Shown in pieces: positions 6,968-15,866 of a stretch of DNA of 64,000 nt. A model generated the notes under the pieces. That model made no database searches. It had not been told where the DNA came from and worked only from the letters and a program-made list of their open reading frames with translations. The stretch comes from [Actinomadura] parvosata subsp. kistnae (lineage in GTDB: Bacteria; Actinomycetota; Actinomycetes; Streptosporangiales; Streptosporangiaceae). The stretch lies in contig NZ_OOHJ01000032.1 in the NCBI RefSeq assembly GCF_900323885.1, forward strand, positions 1 to 64,000, written 5' to 3'. The first letter of the stretch is position 1; each line of letters opens with the position of its first letter. The position numbers and the translations under genes are program-made.

Positions 6968-9043
6968 TCATGCGATCACCTGGTACCCGAACTGCACGAC
7001 CAGCCCCTCGGCGCCGGAGCTGCCGAGGACGCGTACCTGGAGGCGTTTGGCGGCCGAGGTGCCATCCACCACGTACGGCGAGGTGAGGGTCGTGCTCTGG
7101 AAGGTGGTGGTGGCGGCGATCGCCGGTCCTCCGGCGCTGTCGCCGTCGGCGTCCAGCCGCACCTGGCAGGTTCCCGCGCCGAGTTTTCTGCCGACGCGGA
7201 CGATGCGGAGCCGCTGGCCGTCGGCGTACAGCAGGTTGGACAGGTCGTGCGGGCCGTCGGTGACGGCGCCGTCGATGCGCGCGGTCAGCCAGCCGTCGAT
7301 CTGCTGGATGCCCTTGTTGCCGGTGGCGCGGGTCTGGGCGGTCTGCTCGCCGGTCAGGGCGTACGGGCCGGCGTGGTTGCCGTTGAGGTCGTTGGCGCTG
7401 ATGAGGACGTCGGGTGAGGCGCTGACGATGCCGTAGTCCTGCCGGTTGACGCCGTCGCCGACGAAGCCGCCGATGGCGTTGCCGGTGACGACCACGCGGG
7501 TCGCCTGCGCGCGGATGTTGATGCCGGCGCCGTGCCGGTAGACCTGGCCGCTGCCCGTGTAGGTGCCGGGTTTCGCGCCCTTCAGGTCGAAGGCCGTGTC
7601 GCTGACCACCTGGATCGTCCAGGCGCCGTCCAGGCCGGTGATCCCGGTGACGGTGACGCGGTCGTCGCTCTCCCAGCCGTGCGGGGCGGAGGTGGTGACG
7701 CGGACGCCGCCCGAGCCGTTGCCGGTCACGGCGCTGATCCGGCGGGCGAAGTCGGCGTGGGCCATCCGGCCGTTGTTGCCGATGAGGCAGCCGCTCACGG
7801 TGGTCCTGGCGGAGGCGACGTCGATGCCGTTGCGGCCGGCGCCGCGGATGACGCAGCCGGTGAAGGTGACTCCGCCGACGAAGCCGGGCCCGACGCGGAC
7901 GTTGTCGAACTCGCCGTCGGCGGAGATGTAGGTGTTGGCGAACTGGGCCTGCGCCCCGGCTTCCAGCAGGACGGGCACGCCGTGGCCGTTCTCGAAGCCG
8001 CCGCCCTCGAAGTAGACGAACTTCGGCAGCGCCTTGCTGCCGGTGGTGTTGCGCATCCAGAGCCCGTGCCGCCCGAACAGGATGGCGGTCGCGATGAACT
8101 TGATCGATCCGCCGAGCCCGTCGATGACCACGTTGTCGGTGACCTTGTTGCCGCTGCCCGCGGCGATGCCGCACTGCACGAACTCGACGGGGTCGGCGCG
8201 CTGGTCGTCGGCGGCGCCGTTGAGCAGGATGACCTGGTCGCCGGTGAAGGTGTTCCAGACGCAGTTCTGGAACCTGACCGTGTTGCAGGCGCGCAGCACG
8301 AGCCCGTTGTGGCCGTCGCGGAAGCGGGCGTTGGTGAAGGCCAGCATGTAGTTGCCGTCCTCCTTGGCCGCCCCGGCCCGCTCGGTGCGGATCATCGCGC
8401 CGCCCTTCAGGTCGAGGCCGCGGATCTGCAGGTTGCGGAAGCCGCCGCCGTGCACGCCGGTCAGCAGGAAGCCGTCGGCGGTTCCGGTCTGGAGCAGGAT
8501 CTGGGTGCCGTGGTCAGGGCTGTCGGTGTGGCCGGCGCCGTCGAAGGTGATGGGCACGCGCTTGACCGAGATCGTCTTCTTGATGAGCACCTTGCCGGGG
8601 CCGATCTCGATCGTGCCGCCGGCGGGCAGGGCGTTGACGGCGTTCTGGAGGCGCCGGCTGTCGTCGTCGGCGCCGGTGCCGCGCCATCCGTACCAGGCCA
8701 GGTCCACGGTGGTGGCGACGGGCCGCTTCCACCGGCCGGTGGCCACGCCGGCGACGGCGAAGACGGTGCCGTCGTCGTCGGGCTCGGTGCTGGTCTCGTC
8801 CCAGTACAGGTCGCCGCCGCCGCGTCCGGGCGTGGCCGTCACGCCGGGCTCGGCCTGGTGGTAGCCGAGCAGGTGGATCTGCTCGCCCGGCTGGCCAGGG
8901 GTGTTGCGCAGGTCCTTGACCCCGGCGATCTGCCGGACGTCGCGTTCGGCGGCCTGCGCGGGTGCGGCGCTCAGCGCCATGGCGGCCGCGCCGCCCGCGC
9001 CTAACGCCGACAGGATGCGACGGCGGTCTTCGTTGATCTTCAT
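6968..9043 (-). CDS. Tat-exported right-handed beta-helix protein
   Basis: This 691-aa protein starts with a twin-arginine signal (RRRILSALGAGGAAAM, cleavage near AQA-AERD). A pectate-lyase-superfamily segment follows (LAWYGWRGTGADDDSRRLQN, the usual entry to these helices, then GGTIEIGPGKVLIKKTI), with many short parallel beta-coil repeats rich in N, G and V to about residue 570 and a beta-sandwich C-terminus. Such proteins are extracellular polysaccharide lyases, glycosidases or binding proteins. It is the last gene of the glycan operon, 3 nt after the permease, so it probably acts on or holds the same polymer that the transporter imports. No catalytic residues could be assigned. Confidence 0.85.
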   Translation of the reverse strand: MKINEDRRRILSALGAGGAAAMALSAAPAQAAERDVRQIAGVKDLRNTPGQPGEQIHLLGYHQAEPGVTATPGRGGGDLYWDETSTEPDDDGTVFAVAGVATGRWKRPVATTVDLAWYGWRGTGADDDSRRLQNAVNALPAGGTIEIGPGKVLIKKTISVKRVPITFDGAGHTDSPDHGTQILLQTGTADGFLLTGVHGGGFRNLQIRGLDLKGGAMIRTERAGAAKEDGNYMLAFTNARFRDGHNGLVLRACNTVRFQNCVWNTFTGDQVILLNGAADDQRADPVEFVQCGIAAGSGNKVTDNVVIDGLGGSIKFIATAILFGRHGLWMRNTTGSKALPKFVYFEGGGFENGHGVPVLLEAGAQAQFANTYISADGEFDNVRVGPGFVGGVTFTGCVIRGAGRNGIDVASARTTVSGCLIGNNGRMAHADFARRISAVTGNGSGGVRVTTSAPHGWESDDRVTVTGITGLDGAWTIQVVSDTAFDLKGAKPGTYTGSGQVYRHGAGINIRAQATRVVVTGNAIGGFVGDGVNRQDYGIVSASPDVLISANDLNGNHAGPYALTGEQTAQTRATGNKGIQQIDGWLTARIDGAVTDGPHDLSNLLYADGQRLRIVRVGRKLGAGTCQVRLDADGDSAGGPAIAATTTFQSTTLTSPYVVDGTSAAKRLQVRVLGSSGAEGLVVQFGYQVIA

Positions 9044-9046
9044 GTG

Positions 9047-9901
9047 TCAGCCTTTCACCGCGCCGATGAGGATGCCCTTGGCAAAGTGCTTTTGGAGGAA
9101 CGGGTAGACGATCGCGATGGGGATCAGGCTCAGCACCAGGATCGCCATCTGCATGGACTGGGGAGGGGGCAGGAAGCCGCCCGACAGGTCCGCCGCGTCG
9201 ACGCCGAGCGCGCTGTTGTCGATGACGTACGTGCGCAGGACGAGCTGCAACGGCCACTTCTCGGTGTCGTTGAGGTAGAGCATGGCGTTGAAGAACGCGT
9301 TCCAGTACGCGACCGCGCTGAAGAGCCCGACGACGGCGATGACGGCCTTGGACAGCGGCAGCACGACGCGCAGCAGGATGCGCAGCTCGCCGGCGCCGTC
9401 GATGCGGGCCGCGTCGATCAGCTCGCCCGGGATCTCCTGGAAGAAGGCGCGCATGATGATGATCTGGAACCCGCTGGCCAGCCCCGGCAGGATGAGCGAC
9501 CAGTAGGAGTCCAGCAGGCCGAGCTGCTTGATCGTCAGGTACATCGGGATCATGCCGGGCGCGAACAGCAGCGTGAACAGCACGGTGAGCAGGATCGGGC
9601 GGTGCAGCAGCGAGCCCGGCCGGCTCAGCGAGTACGCCAGCAGCGTGACGCAGGTCAGTGAGAGCAGCGTGCCCGCCACGGTGACGCCGATGGAGACGAG
9701 CAGCGCCCGGGTGACGACCCCGCCGGCCAGGATGGCCCGGTAGGCGTCGAGGTTGGGCCGATCGGGCCACAGGACGTAGCCGCCGGTGGCGGTGACCTGT
9801 GCCTGGTCGGCCAGGCTGGTGGACAGGACGGCGAGGAACGGCAGGATCACCAGGGCGCAGCAGGCGGCCACGACCACGCCCTTGACGGCACGAACGATCA
9901 T
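9047..9901 (-). CDS. carbohydrate ABC permease, LplC/MalG type
   Basis: This 284-aa inner-membrane permease has about six hydrophobic segments and the EAA loop (ELIDAARIDGAGELRILLRV) that docks the ATPase. The N-terminus is MIVRAVKGVVVAACC, and the C-terminus reads PFLQKHFAKGILIGAVKG, a signature ending of the LplC-like subgroup of CUT1 importers. ATG 9901 overlaps the stop of the upstream permease (ATGA). It pairs with that permease to form the channel for the sugar captured by the lipoprotein encoded just before. No ATPase gene is in the operon, so a shared MsiK-type ATPase elsewhere is expected, which is common in actinomycetes. Confidence 0.92.
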   Translation of the reverse strand: MIVRAVKGVVVAACCALVILPFLAVLSTSLADQAQVTATGGYVLWPDRPNLDAYRAILAGGVVTRALLVSIGVTVAGTLLSLTCVTLLAYSLSRPGSLLHRPILLTVLFTLLFAPGMIPMYLTIKQLGLLDSYWSLILPGLASGFQIIIMRAFFQEIPGELIDAARIDGAGELRILLRVVLPLSKAVIAVVGLFSAVAYWNAFFNAMLYLNDTEKWPLQLVLRTYVIDNSALGVDAADLSGGFLPPPQSMQMAILVLSLIPIAIVYPFLQKHFAKGILIGAVKG

Positions 9902-10863
9902 TTGGTGTAGAGCCCTCTCTCGCCCAGCAGGTGCGCGACCTTGTTGGCGCCGAGCACGAGCACCAGCCCGACCAGGCCCTTGACCAGGCCGACCGCGGCG
10001 GCCACGCCCCAGTTGCCGCCGACGACGCCGTAGGTGTAGACGTAGGTGTCCAGCACTTCCGACACCTCCGTGCCGACCATGCCCTGTTGCAGGATGATCT
10101 GCTCGAACCCGACGGTGAGCACGTCGCCGAGCTTGAGGATGAGCATCAGCACGATCACGCCGCGGATGCCGGGCAGCGTCACGTGCCAGAGCTGGCGGGT
10201 CTTGGAGGCGCCGTCCATGGCGCTGGCCTCGTACAGCTCGGGGTCGACGCGGGAGAGCGCGGCCAGGAAGATGATCGTGCCCCAGCCGGCGTCCTTCCAG
10301 ATGACCTGCGAGGTGATCAGGGCCAGGAACAGGTCGGGGTTGCCGAGGAGCGGCAGCGTGGCCAGGTCGTGCCCGCGCAGGAACGTGTTCAGCAGGCCGG
10401 CGTTGCCCAGCATGTGCTGGAAGATCGCGACGACGACCACCCACGACATGAAGTGCGGCAGGTAGAGGATCGACTGGGCCAGCCGCTTGACCCGCGGCCC
10501 GGCCAGCGAGTTGAGCAGCAGCGCCAGCGCGATCGGCACGGGGAAGACGAAGACGATCTGCACGAGCGAGATGACGAGCGTGTTGACCAGCGCGTTGAGG
10601 AACGCCGGGTCACCGTTGAAGATCACCCGGAAGTTCTCGAAGCCGACCCATGGCGCCTCCCAGATGCCGAGGAAGGGCTGGTAGTCCTTGAAGGCGATCA
10701 CGTTGCCGAGCATCGGCACGTAGTGGAACAGCAGGATCACGAGCAGGCCCGGCACGCCGAGCAGGAGCAGCAGCCCGTCCCTGCGCAGCCGGGAGAGCTT
10801 CGGTGCGGCGCGCCGCGGCGGGGCGGCCGGGCGCGCGGGCGGGGATTTCACGTCGAGTGCCAT
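9898..10863 (-). CDS. carbohydrate ABC permease, LplB type
   Basis: This 321-aa permease has a positively charged cytoplasmic N-terminus, the family segment LLLGVPGLLVILLFHYVPML, FKDYQPFLGIWEAPWVGFEN, and the EAA-loop region ELYEASAMDGASKTRQLWHV. LplB-type permeases belong to importers with large binding lipoproteins (LipO/YtcQ) that take up oligosaccharides, often from pectin or other plant or fungal polymers. It starts at ATG 10863, 3 nt after the binding-protein stop, and overlaps the second permease by 4 nt. Confidence 0.93.
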   Translation of the reverse strand: MALDVKSPPARPAAPPRRAAPKLSRLRRDGLLLLLGVPGLLVILLFHYVPMLGNVIAFKDYQPFLGIWEAPWVGFENFRVIFNGDPAFLNALVNTLVISLVQIVFVFPVPIALALLLNSLAGPRVKRLAQSILYLPHFMSWVVVVAIFQHMLGNAGLLNTFLRGHDLATLPLLGNPDLFLALITSQVIWKDAGWGTIIFLAALSRVDPELYEASAMDGASKTRQLWHVTLPGIRGVIVLMLILKLGDVLTVGFEQIILQQGMVGTEVSEVLDTYVYTYGVVGGNWGVAAAVGLVKGLVGLVLVLGANKVAHLLGERGLYTK

Positions 10864-10866
10864 CGC

Positions 10867-12465
10867 TCAGTCGCCCTTGGCCAGCGCGGTCTCGTAGTCG
10901 CGGCGGATCTGGTCGCCGCCCTGGGCGCGCCACTGTCTGACGACCTCGTCCCAGTGACTGACGGGCTTGCGGCCGGAGACGATGTCCAGCTCGGCCTGAT
11001 CGATGATCTTGGCGAGGGTGCCGTTCTTGTTGACGGCGGTCTCGGAGTAGAGGGCGGCGGCCGGGTTGCGGACGATCGTGGGCACGACCCGCTCCTGGTA
11101 GGCGCGCTGCGCGTGCACCCGTGCGCGGGGCCGGGGGCCGAGCACGTGGGGGGCGTCGGCGATGTACTCCAGGGGGAGCTTGACCTCGGCCTTGCCGAGG
11201 CTGGTCGGCTCGGGTGTGCCGTCCTTCATCGTGTAGTGGGTGCCCTCGATGCCGAACTTGCGGAACATGTACTCGCTCGTGCCGAGCGGCGCGCTCAGCC
11301 AGTCGCAGATGCGCAGCAGCTTGGCCAGCCGGTCGCGTTCTGCCTTCTTGAACGCGGTGATGGCGAAATATGCCTGGCCCGCGCGGGCAGGGCCCGGCGA
11401 GACCACGGCGCCGACGTCCACCTTGTAGGTGTCGGCCAGGATGTCCCAGGCGGCGTAGCCGTCGGCGTTGAGTGCGATGGTGCCGTTGCCGAACAGGTCG
11501 CGCAGGTTGAGCTTGCCGCCGATGGCGTCGGGGTGGAACAGGCCGGCCTTGACCATCTCGGCGGTCTTGGCGATGGCCTCCTTGCGGCCCTCGACCTCGT
11601 GTTCCGAGGTGAACGTGCCGCCCTGCTCGCGCCACGTGTTCGGCACGCCGAGCATGGTGCCGACGTAGGTGATGACGCCCTTGGCGCTGCCGAACGCCCA
11701 CCGGTTCCTGGCCGGGTCGGTCAGGCCCTTGGCCAGGGCGAGGAAGTCGTCGTAGCTCTTGGGCTCGCCGCTCAGGCCCCGTTCGGCGATGAGGTCGGAG
11801 CGGGCGAACATGATCGTGCCGACGATGGCGCGCGGGATGGGGATGGCGTACACGCCGCCCTGGTAGGCGGTGGCCAGCCACGAGTCGCGCGGGATGTTGG
11901 CGAGGAACGGGTAGGTCTTGACGGCGTCGCCGGAGACCAGGTCGCTGAGATCGGCGCACAGGCGGGTGAGGATCTGCGAGCGGTTGGCCAGGGTGGCCGA
12001 CAACATGAGGATGTCGGGCAGGTCGCCACTGGCGATGACGGTGGACAGCTTGCTCACGTAGTCGGCGGCGGGCGCCATGGTGATGTTCAGCGTGGCGCCG
12101 AGCCGGGTGTTCAGCTCCTGCCAGAATCGGTTGGCGCCCGCGCCGGGTGGCACCGGGTTGAACATGTTGGTCAGCACCTTGACCTCGCCCAGCCCTTCGC
12201 CGGGCTTGTCGGTGAACGCGGTGACGGGCTCGGCGGGGTAGGAGTAGTAGGCGGCCAGCACGCCCTCGGCGGTGGCCGGCAGGTCGGGTTTGACGAGGCT
12301 GGACGGGACGTACGCGGGCATGACCGCCTTGCGCGTCCCGGCCTGCGGGCCCGCCTGGGGTGAGGACGGGCCGCAGGCCGTCAGCAGGCCGCCCGAGGCG
12401 GCCAGCAGAGCGGTGCTCCCGGTGAGCTGGAGGAACTGGCGCCTGCTGTGACGCGCGTCAGACAT
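10867..12465 (-). CDS. extracellular solute-binding lipoprotein, LipO/YtcQ type
   Basis: This 532-aa lipoprotein would capture an oligosaccharide at the outer membrane face for the two permeases encoded next to it. The N-terminus has a twin-arginine motif (SRRQFLQ) followed by a hydrophobic stretch and the lipobox LTAC with Cys31 as the lipidated residue, suggesting Tat export of a folded protein. The large size and ending are typical of cluster-D sugar-binding proteins that accompany LplB/LplC. ATG 12465 was chosen because the longer frame upstream is Arg/Pro-rich with no signal, while AAGGAAAGG precedes ATG 12465. The GH38 gene lies 23 nt upstream. Confidence 0.93.
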   Translation of the reverse strand: MSDARHSRRQFLQLTGSTALLAASGGLLTACGPSSPQAGPQAGTRKAVMPAYVPSSLVKPDLPATAEGVLAAYYSYPAEPVTAFTDKPGEGLGEVKVLTNMFNPVPPGAGANRFWQELNTRLGATLNITMAPAADYVSKLSTVIASGDLPDILMLSATLANRSQILTRLCADLSDLVSGDAVKTYPFLANIPRDSWLATAYQGGVYAIPIPRAIVGTIMFARSDLIAERGLSGEPKSYDDFLALAKGLTDPARNRWAFGSAKGVITYVGTMLGVPNTWREQGGTFTSEHEVEGRKEAIAKTAEMVKAGLFHPDAIGGKLNLRDLFGNGTIALNADGYAAWDILADTYKVDVGAVVSPGPARAGQAYFAITAFKKAERDRLAKLLRICDWLSAPLGTSEYMFRKFGIEGTHYTMKDGTPEPTSLGKAEVKLPLEYIADAPHVLGPRPRARVHAQRAYQERVVPTIVRNPAAALYSETAVNKNGTLAKIIDQAELDIVSGRKPVSHWDEVVRQWRAQGGDQIRRDYETALAKGD

Positions 12466-12488
12466 GGCCTTTCCTTTCTGGAAGGGTC

Positions 12489-15400
12489 CTAGAGGAGCTT
12501 GAGGGTGGTGACGGCCCAGGGGCCGAGGTGGACGGGGCCGTCGAGCTCGCCGAGCTCCGTCTCGTCGGCGCGGCACACCACGATCCGGCCGGGGTGGCGC
12601 AGGTGTGCCTCACCGCCCCGGCCCGACAGGTCCTGGAGGCGGACGAGCAGCCCGGTGCGGTCGCGTGGCTCGGCGACGGTCGCGGCGGCCCAGTCCGGCA
12701 GGCCGAGATCGAGCAGGCTCGCCGCGGGGGCATCGAGCGGGCGGGGCCCGGTGTCGAACTTGTCGAGCCTGGTCACCTCCGACACCATGGGCGCGGCACG
12801 GAGCTCGCGGCCCAGCCGGCCGGCGGCCACCGGGTCGAAGGCCCGCAGGGGGCGGAAGGCGTAGCGGAGGGTCAGCGTGCCGTCCTGCTCCGGCGGGGTG
12901 TTGGTGGGCCAGTAGTTGTTCATGACCCACGAGTGGAGTGCGCCGCTCGCGGGGGCGAAGCGCTCGGGCCAGGCGCCGCGCACGATGTCCCCGGCGGTGA
13001 ACAGCGGCGCGTCGGCCGAGGCCCACACCACGGCGCCGGACGGGGAGCTGACGACGACGCCGTACTGGGTGGTGAACCACTCCTGGCACGCGCCCGGAGC
13101 GTGGTCGGCGGCGGGGTCGATCCAGCCCTGCTGGCGGTCGTAGCAGAAGCGCGGCTCCTCGTGCGCGAACGGGAAGGTGACGTAGACCGACTCCTTGGCG
13201 GGCTCGCGCTCCTTCTCCAGGCGCACGAGCACGTCCACGCGGTCGTCGGCGTCCCTGAGCAGGATGTCCACCTCGACGTGCGGCAGGCTGGGCGCGCTGC
13301 CCACCGCCCGCACGCGCCAGCCGTCGTACGTGCGGCGCAGCCCGACGGGGCGCATGGCCGCCGGGAAGACGTCCAGCTCCGGAGGGACGGCGTGCGGGCG
13401 GCGGCCGTCCAGGGAGGTGCGGGGCACGGGCGGGTGGTGGTGCGGCTCGCCGGCGTGCCCGGTGACGACGCGGGTGGAAGGGCCGTTGCGGACGTAGCGG
13501 ACCTGGCCGAGGGGGCCGTCGAGCAGCGGCCGTCCGGTGGGCCGGTGGGTGAGGGCGAGCAGCGCGCCGGTCGCGGGATCGAGCTCGGCCTCCCAGAGGG
13601 GGGTGACCAGGCGCGGCGGAACCGGCTGCCAGTCCTGCTCATGGGCGAGCCCGGTGGCGCGGCGGCCGTCCTCCTCGCCCGGCGCGAGCGCGGCCGGGTC
13701 GGGCAGCGGGATCGTGCGGTAGCCGAAGGCGGGCACGCCGGCCACCGTCATGCGGTAGCGGCGCAGGCCGGCGCAGTCGGACAACACCTCGGCGGGCAGC
13801 GGGGGCGGCGCGGTGGACTCGTACTCGACCTCCACGTCCCGCGTCCAGCTCAGCGGGTTGTGGACGAGCAACGCCGGGCCCCGGGTGGTGACCAGCTCGC
13901 CGAGCTGGCTCAGCGCCCTGCGGCCCTCGTCCACGGCGGTGCGCAGGGCGGTGTGCACCTGGTGGCGCTTCCAGTCGAGCTGGTCGCCGACCTGCTCGCC
14001 GTGGGGGTGGGCGAGCGCGTGTGACCAGGTCCAGGTGTGCTCGGCGCCGAACAGCGCGCCCTCCCATGCGGCGTCCAGCGCCTCCCGGTGGGGGCGGTAG
14101 GCCGGTTCGGTCCGCGCGACCAGGGCGGCCAGCCCCTCGGTGGCGGGCAGCGCGCTCTGTGCCCGCCGGTGCTCGGCGACCACGGTGGCGCCGGTGCCGA
14201 CGCCGTCCTCCCAGTAGCTGCCGCCGTCGCCGCGCCACACGGGCAGCCGGTCGGCCAGGGGGCGGACCGCGTCCAGGTAGCCGGCCATCGTGGAGACGAC
14301 GATGCGGGGATGGGCGTAGACGGCGTTCCAGCGGGCGGCGAAGCCGGCGTCGCCGTCGGCGAGGTCCTCGTTGTCGGCGTGGGTGCCGATGATCGCCAGG
14401 TCGTGCGGCAGGTAGTCGGGGCGTTCGTAGCGGGCCAGCAGGCGGCACAGGGAGTGGGCGCCGCCTTCGACGGTCTGCGGGTCGCCCACCATGAAGCGGA
14501 GCTGCGAGTAGGTGTCGGAGAAGTGCGTGAGCACGCGGGAGCCGTCCACGCCCTCCCACATGACGGGGCTGAGCAGGTGCTGCGTGTCGCTGTCGGCGTT
14601 GCCGCCGCGGTGGTGGTTCTCGATGCCGACGAAGCCGTCGATGCCGAGCGCGGCCAGGATCGAGGGCAGGGCCGCGCTGTAGGAGGGCACGTCGGTGAGG
14701 TTGGCGTACGTGACGGGCACGCCGTGCTCGTCACGCAGCCGTGCCGCCAGGTAGGCCGCCCGGTAGATCTCCTCCAGCGAGGCCACCCCGGACAGGAAGA
14801 GGCTGTGGAAGGCGTTGACCGCGATGCGGCCGTCCCGCAGCGCCTGGAGCACGCGCCCCGCGCTCTTGTCCGAGCGGGTGGCCAGGTACTGGGCCAGCAC
14901 CAGCGAGCCGTCCACGGAGAAGGCGAAGCCGGGGTCGCGGTCGAGGGCGGCCACCGCGCGGTCGAGGTTGCGGCTGTGCAGCTCCAGCACCTTGCCCTGG
15001 GTGTCGGTGTAGCCGACGTCGAGGTGCACGTGCGGGATGAGGTGCAGCGTCCACTTGCGGGCGGGGGTGAGGGTGAACGTCACGGGGTCGCCGCCGTCCA
15101 CCGTCACCTCGGCCGGGCCGCGCGCCTCGGGGACGGGGAAGCGCACGCGGGCCTGGCCGAAGTCGCGTCCCGGCAGGTCGAAGCCGTGGGTACGGCCGGC
15201 GAGGCGGACCCGCGCGCGGCGGGCGGGCAGGGGCACGGTGAGCTCGACCAGCTCGCGGCCGTCGTGCAGGTAGAGCGGCGTGACGCGCAGCTCGGGCCCG
15301 GGCGGCGGCGCCGCCGCGGGTTCGAGGGTGATGGAGCGCCAGGTGATGCCGCTGCCGAAGTGGTGCCCGAACTGCTCGCGGTGCCGGGCCGGGCCCGGCT

Positions 15401-15767
15401 CCGGGATCGTGACGGGTCCGGTGGCGGCCTCGCGGTCCAGGGTGGTGGTGATGGCCAGGACGTGCTCGCCCGGCGGGAGCATGGAGCCGGGGATCGGCAC
15501 GTCCAGCCGGACCTCGCCGGCGATGGGGCCGTGCCGGTAGACCTCGGCGCGGTCCTCGCGCCGCACCTCGGGGTGGACGAGCCCGCGGTGCGCGCCGTCG
15601 ATCTCGAGCTCCAGGTCGGGGCAGGGGCCGTGCCCGGCCGTGAACCGCAGCCGCAGCGACCACCGCTCGCGGGACTCGCCCACGTGCAGTGGCAGCTCGA
15701 TCCGGTGCGGCCGCCGGCCGGCGGCGGCGTCGAGCGGTCCCGGCTGGAACGGCGGGTCGGGGATCAT
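12489..15767 (-). CDS. glycoside hydrolase family 38 (alpha-mannosidase-like)
   Basis: This 1092-aa protein has an N-terminal beta domain (about 1-235), then the GH38 catalytic domain opening with the zinc-binding motif HVHLDVGYT at about residues 244-252. It continues through SVDGSLVLAQYL, LTDVPSYSAALPSILAALG, the zinc/substrate segment HHRGGNADSDTQHLLSPVMW, and beta-sandwich domains to the C-terminus. GH38 enzymes are zinc-dependent retaining alpha-mannosidases, but several bacterial subgroups have other substrates, so specificity is open. There is no signal peptide, so it likely works in the cytosol on imported oligosaccharide. It starts at ATG 15767, coupled to the preceding reading frame by an ATGA overlap. 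Confidence 0.88.
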   Translation of the reverse strand: MIPDPPFQPGPLDAAAGRRPHRIELPLHVGESRERWSLRLRFTAGHGPCPDLELEIDGAHRGLVHPEVRREDRAEVYRHGPIAGEVRLDVPIPGSMLPPGEHVLAITTTLDREAATGPVTIPEPGPARHREQFGHHFGSGITWRSITLEPAAAPPPGPELRVTPLYLHDGRELVELTVPLPARRARVRLAGRTHGFDLPGRDFGQARVRFPVPEARGPAEVTVDGGDPVTFTLTPARKWTLHLIPHVHLDVGYTDTQGKVLELHSRNLDRAVAALDRDPGFAFSVDGSLVLAQYLATRSDKSAGRVLQALRDGRIAVNAFHSLFLSGVASLEEIYRAAYLAARLRDEHGVPVTYANLTDVPSYSAALPSILAALGIDGFVGIENHHRGGNADSDTQHLLSPVMWEGVDGSRVLTHFSDTYSQLRFMVGDPQTVEGGAHSLCRLLARYERPDYLPHDLAIIGTHADNEDLADGDAGFAARWNAVYAHPRIVVSTMAGYLDAVRPLADRLPVWRGDGGSYWEDGVGTGATVVAEHRRAQSALPATEGLAALVARTEPAYRPHREALDAAWEGALFGAEHTWTWSHALAHPHGEQVGDQLDWKRHQVHTALRTAVDEGRRALSQLGELVTTRGPALLVHNPLSWTRDVEVEYESTAPPPLPAEVLSDCAGLRRYRMTVAGVPAFGYRTIPLPDPAALAPGEEDGRRATGLAHEQDWQPVPPRLVTPLWEAELDPATGALLALTHRPTGRPLLDGPLGQVRYVRNGPSTRVVTGHAGEPHHHPPVPRTSLDGRRPHAVPPELDVFPAAMRPVGLRRTYDGWRVRAVGSAPSLPHVEVDILLRDADDRVDVLVRLEKEREPAKESVYVTFPFAHEEPRFCYDRQQGWIDPAADHAPGACQEWFTTQYGVVVSSPSGAVVWASADAPLFTAGDIVRGAWPERFAPASGALHSWVMNNYWPTNTPPEQDGTLTLRYAFRPLRAFDPVAAGRLGRELRAAPMVSEVTRLDKFDTGPRPLDAPAASLLDLGLPDWAAATVAEPRDRTGLLVRLQDLSGRGGEAHLRHPGRIVVCRADETELGELDGPVHLGPWAVTTLKLL

Positions 15768-15866
15768 GGCGCCGCCTCCGGGCCGGACGGAAATGCGGCG
15801 CGGATCATGGGGCGGGCTCCAGGCCGGACGGAAATGCGGCGCGGATCATGGCGTGGGCTCCAGGTC
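15761..15866 (-). repeat. 2.5 copies of a 41-bp tandem repeat encoding two chained 14-codon mini-ORFs
   Basis: Three copies of GGATCATGG start at 15761, 15802 and 15843, giving a 41-bp period. On the minus strand each full copy is a 14-codon ORF: MIRAAFPSGLEPAP (15849-15805) and MIRAAFPSGPEAAP (15808-15764). The stop of the FAD oxidoreductase overlaps the first mini-ORF start, its stop overlaps the second start, and the second stop overlaps the GH38 start, always as ATGA. Each ATG is preceded by GGAG. A ribosome could therefore pass by termination-reinitiation through both mini-ORFs into GH38. Confidence 0.9.

Noticed and set aside
9931..12363. Plus-strand frame of about 810 codons opposite the permease and binding-protein genes
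   Set aside because: Antisense shadow rich in Asp, Glu, His, Gln and Val with no domain; the opposite strand encodes recognisable transporter parts.
15761..15866. Tandem repeat as a possible CRISPR array
   Set aside because: The units are directly adjacent with no unique spacers, there are only 2.5 copies, and no cas genes are near.
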